64,000 nucleotides of DNA, from contig NZ_CP163525.1 in assembly GCF_041080655.1 (NCBI RefSeq), positions 2,356,001-2,420,000 on the forward strand, written 5' to 3'. Shown here one piece after another: positions 30,801-39,200 of this stretch. This stretch comes from Streptomyces sp. CG4 (GTDB lineage Bacteria; Actinomycetota; Actinomycetes; Streptomycetales; Streptomycetaceae). How positions within the stretch are numbered: the stretch's first letter is position 1; every line of letters starts with the position of its first letter. Under the pieces are notes generated by a model. That model saw only the letters and a program-made list of their open reading frames with translations. It had not been told where the DNA came from and searched no databases. A program made the translations under genes and the position numbers.

Positions 30801-31269
30801 TGCGCTGCGCGCACGCCTCGGCCTCCTCGGCGAAGCCGTCCAGCCAGCGCGCATCGGACGGTCCCGGCGACCGGGTGCGTCCCACCGCCCAAGCGCAGGC
30901 CGAGAAGAAGACCGAGTCCTTCAGGAGCAGGCCGTCCTGGTTGACGGTGAAGGACAGCAGGGCGCTGTCGCCGCCGATCCGCCCGTCGCGGTCCTCGTCG
31001 GTGGCGTCGGGGAAGACCTCGGCCAGCACGTCCCGCACCCGTTCGATGGGGAACACCCCGCAGTAGATGGTGTGCTGCCAGGTGTGCTTCGACCGCAGCG
31101 GCGGCAGCCGGGTCCCGTCCTGCCAGGGAAGCGGCCGGTCCGGACGGACGGCGAAGACCTGATCGTCCGGTCGCACAGCGGGCACCTTTTGCGGACTGAA
31201 CAACTCGACCGCCCGCCAGAACCGCACCACGTCCGCCCTGCGCCGCTCCTCGCCGGATACCGAAGCCAC
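27853..31269 (-). CDS. Large SF1 (Upf1-like) DNA/RNA helicase
   Basis: A 1138-residue helicase. The N-terminal 380 residues lack recognised motifs and include a Gly/Ala-rich stretch (170-255). Walker A is GPPGTGKTTMLRD (408-420). A long coiled-coil-like insertion rich in Arg, Glu and Ala (about 600-780) separates it from motif II, WLFVDEAGQASPQMPVGAL (near 865), motif III VLVGDPLQLEPVV, and motifs V/VI VGTVHTAQGKEADVVIIVLG and LLNVAVSRAKRRLIVIG. The GTG at 31269 follows GAAGGGGGA. Related SF1 helicases are common in phage-defence clusters. Here it is the first cargo gene next to msrB copy 1 and the largest intact gene of the island. Confidence 0.88.
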   Translation of the reverse strand: MASVSGEERRRADVVRFWRAVELFSPQKVPAVRPDDQVFAVRPDRPLPWQDGTRLPPLRSKHTWQHTIYCGVFPIERVRDVLAEVFPDATDEDRDGRIGGDSALLSFTVNQDGLLLKDSVFFSACAWAVGRTRSPGPSDARWLDGFAEEAEACAQRMLDLGDGKLRVSGGRSGAGGLLALAGTLVVDAVAGGMVTGLGELARGVVGDAVSGTVGKAAQSAAGKATETLAQGAIDAARSGRGAAGGEEGEGGQQTPESLGARPLAFEDIAAFTAWLADRLGVTEDLIPDAARVKSVQVREDRDDEAAPQDFLNSFIADDLDRVAGELAQGRAGRALESYLTDAARIDTRLRQDVRERPEVVWEGVAPEHTPLGRWPSATGRSLVLSQQFAVNTLLAELGEGYGVFSVNGPPGTGKTTMLRDVIAALITRRACALSELSDPQQAFGRTYTWRSEQFSRTVRELKPQLAGYEMVVASANNGAVQNITDEIPSAGAIADQWRDEAAYLSEQASLMLGGADAWGAIAARLGNRKNRGEFTESFWWGNLRERTPRGGNRRVRTDKGLFHVLSGRGEQPAEPVDWPEAVRRFKAARRAVERMRDERQHVAQALRELGRERPGLAEALRRATQLAETLPSLRRRAAEALSEVQRLEAAEREHREHRHAHQAAQPGLLQSLFTGGRANRSWQDEDDRLAALAEAASEAAAHARVRLDAVRDEAATAQRLVETARARQTRVAERESTVRQARERWGVHVPDPADFTQDADRESIERREKSAPWADEEFAAARTRLFLEALRLHRAFLGAAGNLMFKNLQAAMDVVGGDAPKDLKPAAVRAAWQSLFLTVPVVSTTFASYDRLFSGLGREDLGWLFVDEAGQASPQMPVGALWRSRRAVLVGDPLQLEPVVVLPWTAQQRLREHHRVAQEWAPSWTSAQQVADRLGRWGTMLPAALPDGSTQVWVGSPLRVHRRCDDPMFSVSNDIAYGGLMVHGVHDRGAFDPLPRSFWWDVRSQESTGKWVPAEGEALVDAVNRLFREGLPKDELYVISPFRDVAARAAQTLRGMVAPDRVGTVHTAQGKEADVVIIVLGTHPDAAGSRRWAAAKPNLLNVAVSRAKRRLIVIGNRESWHGQRHFSVLARRLPHFAR

Positions 31270-31415
31270 CCGACCGTCCCCCTTCGTGCCCGCACCGCGT
31301 CGAGTCGATCAGCCTAGCCACGGCTAGTCGGCCGCGACCAGCGGGCGGTTGGTCCACTACTGCTCACACCACGTAACATTTCGAATCGCCGCAGTCAGTA
31401 CAGGGGGAGGGTGCC

Positions 31416-32210
31416 GTGGCGCAGCGCCGGGGGAACAACTGGGCACGGGAGTGGGAACGCCAGCAGGCAGTGGCCCGCCGCGAACAACTCCGACAGGAGC
31501 GCAAGCGACAGGAGCGGGAGCGACAGCAGGCCTACGTGGCTCAGCAGACGCAGCTCGCCGCCGACCGCACCACGGCGGTCGAGCACGAGGCCGAGCAGCT
31601 CGGCCGGCTTCTCCGCCACGCGGTGGTGGCGGACCCTCTCGTCTCGTTCGACGGTTTGCGGCGTGTGCACCGTCCTCAGCGTTTCGACGAGGGGCACTGG
31701 TCGGGCCCCGGCCCCGCACCACGCTGGGAAGACTTCGCACCTCCCGAGCCCGGCGCCCTGTCGGCTCTCTTCGGTGGTCGGCGGCGGTACGAGGAGCGTC
31801 TGGCTCAGGAAGAGGAGCGGTTCGGCAAGGCGCAGGCACGCCATGAGCGTGCGGAGGCCGAACACCGTGCCATGGTCCAGAAGAAGAAGCGCGCACATCA
31901 GGCGGCGCAGGAAAACGAGGCCCGCGCGGTCAGGGAGTTCAACGACGGACTCGAACAACGACGTGCCGCCTACCGGGCAGGGGAGCCCGAGAACGGGGAT
32001 GCGCCATGCGGCGTCGGGCGTTGGTGGTCGGCATCGAAGGACCTGCCGCGGACCCCGCCGACGACACACCCCCGCAGTGGCAGCCGCTCACCTATGCGGC
32101 GCCGAAAGCACAACGGGTGGCTGAGGCACTGGAGAAAGAGTACGCCTATGTCCTCCTGGAGCCCGGTCACGACCCCGCGACTACTGCCGCCGCGCTGGGT
32201 GACGCCCTGA
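31416..32210 (+). pseudogene. Truncated restriction-endonuclease-like protein (N-terminal coiled coil only)
   Basis: From GTG at 31416 (after GGGGGAGG) the first about 190 residues (AQRRGNNWAREWERQQAVAR, a long Arg/Gln/Glu coiled coil, then FGKAQARHERAEAEHRAMVQ and REFNDGLEQRRAAYRAGEPE) resemble the N-terminus of Mrr-like restriction endonuclease family proteins of actinobacteria. The nuclease domain is absent. From about 31990 the frame runs into the caspase gene out of phase, so the last 70 codons are meaningless. A deletion has joined the two genes. A stable N-terminal fragment could still be made. Confidence 0.6.
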
Positions 32211-32893
32211 CTCAGGCCATCAGCAGCCAGGCCGACTTCACCGTGTCATTCATCTCCTCGCACACGGAGAACCGACCCGCAACGGTTACGGTATCCAGGC
32301 GGTGGGCGGGTACGGCCGCCTCACTGAGGAGCTGGCCCGTTGGGTCAATATGGCGGAGCACCAGGAGACGGACGGCAGGGGCGATCCGGCCGTTCTGCTG
32401 ATCCTCGATCTGTGCCATTCCGGCGCCGTGGTGACCGAGCATCTGCGGTCGCTGGTCCGACCGGAGCGCCGCCGTGTCTGGGTGCTCGCCGCCTGCCACT
32501 CGGAGCAGAAGGCCTATGACGGCCGCCTGAGCATCGCCGTCGACGAGGTACTCCGCGGCTTCGCCTCCGGGACCCTGAAGCTCGACACGTCGGTGCCGTA
32601 CATCCCGATCGCCCGGTTCTGCCGCGAGGTGGCTCTCCACGTGGAGTCGCGGAGCACGGCCCTGAATCCGCAATCCGTCGAGCAACCACTGGCCGCGCTC
32701 GGTGCAGACCTGTCGCATCTGAGGTTCTTCGCCAACCCTGGATACGAACCGGCCGGCGCGCGCAGGCTCACCGGCGTGGATTCTGCTGTGTTCACCCTCC
32801 TCGACGAAGTTCATGGGGCACCACCTGCCCGGCAGAGCCCTGATCGATCTGCATCAGGCAGCCGTGGCCGAACTGTCGGAATCCCTGCCGTAG
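32006..32893 (+). pseudogene. Caspase-like (peptidase C14) protein remnant, two frameshifts
   Basis: The start RRRALVVGIEGPAADPADD and YAAPKAQRVAEALEKEYAYV are typical of actinobacterial caspase-family proteins. The His region FISSHTEN is followed by a frameshift near 32265-32290, after which the next frame gives YGIQAVGGYGRLTEELARWV and the catalytic Cys motif LLILDLCHSGAVV. The text SHLRFFANPGYEPAGARRLT leads in larger family members to a NACHT/WD40 part. Here it jumps near 32810 to a third frame reading GRALIDLHQAAVAELSESLP and stops at 32893. I infer one caspase-NTPase gene reduced by internal deletion. The end overlaps the opposite membrane-protein gene by 40 bp. Confidence 0.7.
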
Positions 32894-33525
32894 CCCCAGG
32901 CGAACAGGGCGATCGGCGTGAACAGCACCGCGAGAAGGACACCCACGACAGCGACCCGCATACGGCCTGTCCTGTTGAACCGCCCTCCCTCGGACCGACC
33001 GAGAAGCCAGAGGGCGACGGCAGACCATAGGAGTGTCTGGACCACCAAATCCATCAGTATTCCGCACTGTGCGGCCACGGCGAGTCCGAGGACGGTCGTC
33101 GACGGCCCGCGCCACTCCAGGATCCTGCCCAGATCCTCACCGACGCGCCGTGGGGCAGGCATCGTGATCAGCCCGAACGTGACCATCGCCGTGGCGGCGA
33201 GTCCTAGCCCTCCGGCGTGGTTGTCCATCCATGCTGCCACTGCGCTCGTCCAGTCCGAAGGGACGGACAAAGCGTCGCACCACTTGGCCAGACCCGACAG
33301 CGGAGTACTGCCGTGCCACACCCCGTAGACAGCCGCGCAGCCCGCGAGAGAGACGACGAGGCGAAACACGGTCGCTGTGATCCGCAGTGACCGGACTCCT
33401 CGGATCGCGTCCGCCACCTGAGCCGGTGCGGTGATCGACACGTCACCGTAGACGACCTTGGCCTGGACAGCAGGACCACCGACCGTCCCGTTGATGTGGT
33501 TGCTTGCTCTGCTGCTCTCATGCAT
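32854..33525 (-). CDS. Small membrane protein with N-terminal amyloid-like motif (putative STAND effector)
   Basis: A 223-residue protein. Residues 8-31 (SNHINGTVGGPAVQAKVVYG, DVSI) form a short Gly/Val-rich motif with a VQA core, like RHIM-type bacterial amyloid signalling sequences. The rest has about four or five hydrophobic segments (around TATVFRLVVSLAGCAAVYGV, GLGLAATAMVTFGLITM, ILMDLVVQTLLWSAVALWLL and VAVVGVLLAVLFTPIALFAW). The architecture, adhesive motif plus membrane module, fits a toxic effector recruited by an NLR-like receptor. The ATG at 33525 puts the motif at the N-terminus; an in-frame ATG at 33555 is possible. The function is inferred, not shown. Confidence 0.7.
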   Translation of the reverse strand: MHESSRASNHINGTVGGPAVQAKVVYGDVSITAPAQVADAIRGVRSLRITATVFRLVVSLAGCAAVYGVWHGSTPLSGLAKWCDALSVPSDWTSAVAAWMDNHAGGLGLAATAMVTFGLITMPAPRRVGEDLGRILEWRGPSTTVLGLAVAAQCGILMDLVVQTLLWSAVALWLLGRSEGGRFNRTGRMRVAVVGVLLAVLFTPIALFAWGYGRDSDSSATAA

Positions 33526-33601
33526 GCCGCCGAAGATACGTCGACGTACGGACATTCCCGGTGTCCTGCGGCGAGACCGGTCGGATTCCGCGGGCAGTCT
33601 C

Positions 33602-35660
33602 TCAGTCGGTTCCGTCGCCAGTGGGGCTGGCGAACATCACGTGGACACGACGCTGTCCTGTACGAACCACCAGTCCCGCCAAGAGTTCTTCTCCGGTCCT
33701 TCCCTCCATCAGCCACAGATTGACGGCCGCGCCCAGAACCAGAGGGTCGAGAGCCGGCTGCGACACACCCCAGGGCCGCGCCGTGCGAGCTTCGAGCAGA
33801 GTGCCACGCAGCCATACGACAGCCGAAGCCTCGTCGATACGGGCAACCAGCACCGCGGCACCAGGATTTCCCTCGGCCTCGCGAAGGCACCACTCGGGTC
33901 GCTGTCGACGGCCGTCGCTCTCGCCTCGCCCAACACGTCGAGAGCCTGCTGCCAGCGCTCCTCGGCAAGCAGGGCCTGCCCGATGTTGTACGTCTGCACG
34001 ACAACGCCGTGGCGGTCGTTGGCGGCCGAGTTGGCCTGAAGGGCCTGTGTGAACAGCTCACGGGCATCCGCAGGGCACTCCGTGGCCAGGGCAACGAGGC
34101 CCTGTGTCTCCCAGATCACGCCGCTCAACCGCGCATCGGCGACCGTGTCCAACAGCTCCTCGGCTGCGGCCAGCTCCTGCCGGGCCTCGTCGTACGCGCC
34201 CAACCCGTGGTACGCGCGCGCCAACTGGTTGCGCATCCGTACCTCGACGTCCCCACGACCGGCCCACTGCGCCGCCTCGATGCCCAGGCGGTGCGCTTCG
34301 ATGGAGTCCAGATGGTGCTTGCGGCTGTGGTACAGCGCCCACAACGACTCGCACAGCTGCCACACCGTCTGGTACCACCTCTCTTCCGAAGCGACCCGCA
34401 ACAGGGCCAACAGGTTGCCGCGCTCGGCGTCGAGCCACTCCAGCGCGTCCGCACTGTCGGTGAACAGCTCCTCTTCCAGGAAAAGTTCCTCCAGGGCTCG
34501 CGCGGGTGGCGCTTGGAGCCGGAAACGTCCTGGACCGAGTACAAGGGTGTCCGCGTGCGCTACAGCGGCCGTGTAGAAGTCAGCCACGGCCCGCAGAGCG
34601 GCAGCGCGCTCCGCATCCGGGAGTTCACGCACCACCTCACGCGCGTGCGCCCGGACGACATCATGCAGTTGAAGGCGACGCGGCCTGTCGGAGGATTCGA
34701 CGATGACCGCCAGATGCGCGGTGAGCAGATCACCCATCGCGTCGTCCGCATCCGGCACACCGGCCGCTGCCACAAGGCTGCCCGTAACCGTCGTTCCAGG
34801 CAACCAGCCAAACAGCTGGTACAGCCGCCGGGTGTGGTCAGGAAGACTCATGTAGGCCATGCCAAGAACCGTGTTCACCGATGTGGTCCCGTCCTCCAGG
34901 TGCGGTAAGCCACTGGCACCGAGCGCACGCACGGCGTCGTTCAGACCCAGGTGCGAGCGCCGTGCCAGCCATTCACCGACGGCGCGCAACGCCAGCGGCA
35001 GGCCGCCGCAGAGCCGGACCAACGCCGCGGCCGCGCCGTCCGCGTCTGCGACCCGCCAGCTGTGCACGAACTCGACCCCGGCCCGCTCGTCGAGCGGATT
35101 GAGGGTGATACGCACCGCACCGTCCATCGACAGAGCGGGCAGGCTGCTGCGGCTGGTGGCCACGAGCAGACCGGCGGACGGGATCAGGGGCCGGACTTCG
35201 GCCGCCTGCCGGGCGTTGTCGGCGACGACGAGGGTGTCACGCCCAGCGGTGACGCTACGGAAGAGCGCGGTGCGCTCACCCAGGCTCGACGGGATGAATT
35301 CCGGGTGAACCCCCAAGGAGCGCAGGAAGCCGGCGACAACGCCGCTCACATCGACAGCGCCGTCCCGTCGTCCCACCTCAAGATCCACATAGAGGTGGCC
35401 GCCGGGATAGGACTGCTCGAGCGCCCTGGCAACCCATTGCGCCACCAGCTGTGTCTTGCCCACTCCCCCGAGGCCGGAGACAACAACGATGCCCGATGTG
35501 CCGCCCGTTCGGCGGTCGGCCTCGGTAGCGCGCAAACGGTCGAGCTCAGTCTCGCGATTGACGAACAATGAGCTGGGCGGCGGGACCTGGCGAGGCGCTA
35601 CGCATGGTGGAACAGCAGGGAATTGTGCGTCGCCGCTCCCCCACCTCTGTGCTCGCTCAC
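33602..35660 (-). pseudogene. NB-ARC/TPR STAND ATPase, frameshifted at both ends
   Basis: The main frame (TTG 35568 to 33709) encodes LFVNRETELDRLRATEADRR, the P-loop SGLGGVGKTQLV, GRDTLVVADNARQAAEVRPL, the sensor-like LVATSRSS, GGLPLALRAVGEWL and LHDVVRAHAREVVRE, then TPR-like helices (LARAYHGLGAYDEARQELAA). The best start is GTG at 35660, preceded by GGAGG at 8 bp, but its frame (VSEHRGGGAATHNSLLFHHA) ends in TAG before the ATPase. THNSL and FHHA look like the two edges of a lost amyloid-type motif. At the other end the frame changes near 33870, after which LVARIDEASAVVWLRGTLLE and LVVRTGQRRVHVMFASPTGD run to 33602. The gene is probably inactive unless the indels are sequencing errors. Confidence 0.7.
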
Positions 35661-35816
35661 CTGCTCATCCTCCGTCAGACCCGCCACCGGAATCCAAACC
35701 TACTACCATGACCAACCCCGCTGATGTCATCTCGCGATGGCGGCATCAGCGGCTTCCGCTTACGGTGGACGGACTGAACACGCCACGTGGTGCCCGAAGG
35801 ACAAGGGGGAGCGCTT

Positions 35817-36266
35817 GTGGAAGCGGAGTTGGCGACGCTCGTCGCAACCGGGGCGACGACGGCAGTCGGCCTCATGGTCACCGAGACATGGGAGCAGGCG
35901 AAGCAGCGCCTCGTACGGCTCTTCTCACGCGGCAGCGACGCGACCACGGTGGAAGGGGAACTGGACCAGTCCCGTGACGCCCTGCTCGCAGCGACCGGGG
36001 CCCCCGACGAGGAGGGCCTCACCTCCGACATCACAGCGACGGTACGGCTCCGACTGCGGAGTCTGCTGCAACGGGATCCCGAGGCGGCCGAGGAACTCCG
36101 GCTCCTCATCGAGGAATTCGCACCTGCCGCGGAGGCCCGGGCAACGGTCACGGTACACAACAGCATCACTGGTGGCACGGTGCACGGTCCGGTATTCCAA
36201 GGGCATTCCTTCTCAAGCCTGACATTCCACAGCTCGGACGGCGTCACTCCGAACCAGACCAGCTGA
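35817..36266 (+). CDS. Small helical protein with C-terminal amyloid-like motif
   Basis: A 149-residue protein. GTG at 35817 (after AGGGGGAG) gives VEAELATLVATGATTAVGLM, a hydrophobic N-terminal helix, then an amphipathic helical body typical of a small actinobacterial family (TWEQAKQRLVRLFSR, VRLRLRSLLQRDPEAAEELR). Residues 113-140 (VHNSITGGTVHGPVFQGHSF, SSLTFHSS) form a motif with the GTVHGPVxQ pattern related to those of its neighbours. The N-terminal domain may insert into the membrane or act as an adaptor. It ends 3 bp from the convergent NB-ARC/WD40 gene. Confidence 0.72.
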   Translation: MEAELATLVATGATTAVGLMVTETWEQAKQRLVRLFSRGSDATTVEGELDQSRDALLAATGAPDEEGLTSDITATVRLRLRSLLQRDPEAAEELRLLIEEFAPAAEARATVTVHNSITGGTVHGPVFQGHSFSSLTFHSSDGVTPNQTS

Positions 36267-36269
36267 GGC

Positions 36270-39200
36270 CTACGCCTCCCGTCGCGGCAAACCGTCGTGA
36301 ACTGCGAACACGTGGAGGGCGCCGTCACCGGTCACCGCGAGGTAGTGCCCCGACGGATCAAAGGAAGCGTCGTACACATAGCCGTTGACTCTGACCCAGC
36401 AGACCGGAGTCATGTCCGTCAGCCGGAAGAGGCCGACGTATCCCGGGTTGGCCAGTACCACGGCATGTGTCTCACTTGCCGAGATACGCCAGACCACACC
36501 GCTGCGGCCCGGGCGGGCTTCACTCTGCCTCGACCACGCGGTCGCCGCCGACACCGCCTCTCCCGTCACCGGCCAGACGGCGAAGACGGTGTCGTTCCAT
36601 GAGCCGTCTCCGGCAGCTGCGACAACCCTGTCGCCACTCGGTGTGAAGCAGGCATCCCACCACATCCGAGCACCAGCAGGAGGGGCCAGCTCGGTCAGCG
36701 GTCTCCCGGGCGCGGAGAAGACCCGAAGAGGTTGCCGCCATACGCCGACCAGGTGGCCTTGGTCATCAGCGGCGAAGTCGACAACCACGGGAGGCCCGCC
36801 GCGGGGCCGCAGCTCTGACGGAACACCGACTTCTTCGGGCCACATGTGGCGCCCGGCCGGGTCTCGTCCGGAGAAGGGGAACCTGTCGTGAGCCTGAGCA
36901 GGCTCCTGCGACCAGAGACCCTGAGTCACCCAGTCGCCCCTCTCACCGGCAACGGCCAGCGACCGACCGTCGGGGCTCCAACGGACGTACGCCATAGCAA
37001 CTGCGCGATGTGACGACGCAATCGCTGAATCCTGCCGTCGGGCATCCCAGATCTGGACCCCACGTCGATCGCCTGTTGTGGTGAGGGACCCGCCGTCCGG
37101 GCGCCAGGCCACCTGGTCTCGGCTGTTGTGCTCTCTGCTCAGTGAGATGGACCGTGACGGCACAGGCGCCGAGCCGCGATCCATATCGGCATCGGCGGGC
37201 ACATCCCACAGCGTAAGCGTGCTGTGCCCTCGCCGCGGCCACGGGACGGCCTCCCTCACAGCGAGCCGTCTGCCGTCAGGCGACCAATGGACTGTAGCCA
37301 CAGCACGATGAGCCGCCCGCCACAGGACCCGACGTGCGAGCGGGTCCACGATGACGACCGTGCCATCCAGTTCCAATGCGGCGGTGCTCCCGCCAGGCCT
37401 CCACGCCAAGGAACGGCCACGACCCGACAGAGACGCGGCGAGCCAGATGTCCGGCTCGTCTTGACTGTGCACGGGATCAGCCCACCTGCGCAGTACGCCG
37501 GCAGAACGCTTGCTGGAGTCCTTGACGCGAGTGTGCGCGACGAGACCGTGGCGTGGGTGCCAGGCGAGAGACAGTTCTCCCTCCCTGTCGAAACCACGGC
37601 CGGCGGTCAGCGGTTTCAATCCGGCGTCGTCAGAAGAGTCCCACAGGCACACCTCGGACTCACGAGCCACAGCCAGCGTCCTCGAGTCAGGGGACCAGCA
37701 CAAGGCGGGCGCGGTCAGAGTCAGCAACGCTGCGGGAGCAGGCACGTGAATCCCGTTCACCTCCTTACCTGCCCCCACGTCGTAGACGTACAGGTCATAG
37801 CCGAAATTGCGCAGCCCTTCCCGAGGGTTGCTCTCTCTGTCATGCGCTGTCGGGCAGCGGTTCCCCAGCCCGAGAAATGCCAACCTGGACCCGTCAGGGC
37901 TCCACAGCACCCGATCCACCGCCGTGCAGACGGTTTCGACGGCAGCGCCCGACGCCCACCCACGATCCACATCGACAATCTCCAGGGTCGGCATCGCCCC
38001 CGCGATCGCGAGCAGCCGTCCCTCCGGATGCCAGTCGACGTCACGGCACTCACCCGGGGCGGTCACCGCACGGGTTCGTGTCAGTGCCCTGTCGTCATGG
38101 TCCATCGGCGGGTGCAGTGCCCATAGTCCACGCCTTCCGTGAGTCCGCCCTGATTCACGCAGCCAGCCGCAGACAGCCGTGTTCCCCAGTGAGCGATTTT
38201 CGAGGGTGACCGCCACGTCGCGTGGAGAGAGAGCGCCTGTCAGCAAGTGCGCCTCTCGCCTCAGGAGATCGACCATCTCCTGAGACCCCGCGTCCGTATC
38301 GACCAGTTCGCGGTACCGCACGAGATCCGCATCGGCGGCGGTCGGACCGGACACCGCGATTCGCCGGGACAGAAACCGAAGGTCCCGTAGTGTGCAGCCG
38401 AGTTCCTCCGTCAGATTCACTTGGATGAGGTGGAAAGACAGGCTGTCCGCGAAGAACCAGTACTCCTCGGCCAGTCCGTGCCATCCTCCGGGCGGCCGCA
38501 GAGCATCGAGAACCCGAATGCCTGCGCTGCGCACGCCCTCCGGCCTCATCGCACGCAGCGCCTCACGCATCACATCATGCAGGCGAAGACCCACCCCTTC
38601 GACATCAACGACCAGGGACCGGCTGATGAGGCGTTCTCCAACCGCCCGAGCCCGCACTTCACTGACCCCCCAGAGCAACCGAAGCAGTCGATACGGGATC
38701 GTCTCTCCCGGAGGAAACGCCGCCAGGTCGACGAAGCGGCCTTCGCTGCTGTCCTTGAGTGCCCTGAGGTCCTCAAGACTCAACTCAACGGTGCGCGTAA
38801 TACCGCTTACGGCATCGGCGACAGTCAGGTCGTCGAGCGAAGCAATGCCCTGGTCGGCGAGCTCACGTGCCAGTTCGTCCACGGCGAGGGAAACGGACTT
38901 GCAGTGCCTGTCCACGAGATTACGCAACAGTCCCGAGGCAAGGGCCAGGGCCAGCGGCCAACGGCCGGTCCGGCACAGCAACGGCTCCACGGCACGTCCA
39001 TCGCCCTCGCACACACCGAGCAGTTCGGTGGCTTCGGCGACCGTCATCTCTCCCACCGCGATGTGGGTTCCGCCCGGCAGCCCTCCGCGGCGAGTAGTGA
39101 TGAGCACAGAGACACTGTCACCAAGGTTGAGAAAGGGACTCACGTCCGTTGCGCTCCACGCGTCGTCGACGACGACAAGAACTCGACGGCCCGCCAACGC

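Noticed and set aside
32006..32893. Programmed ribosomal frameshifting in the caspase gene
   Set aside because: No slippery sequence or downstream pseudoknot was seen, two shifts are needed, and neighbours also show indels and deletions. Decay or sequencing error is simpler.
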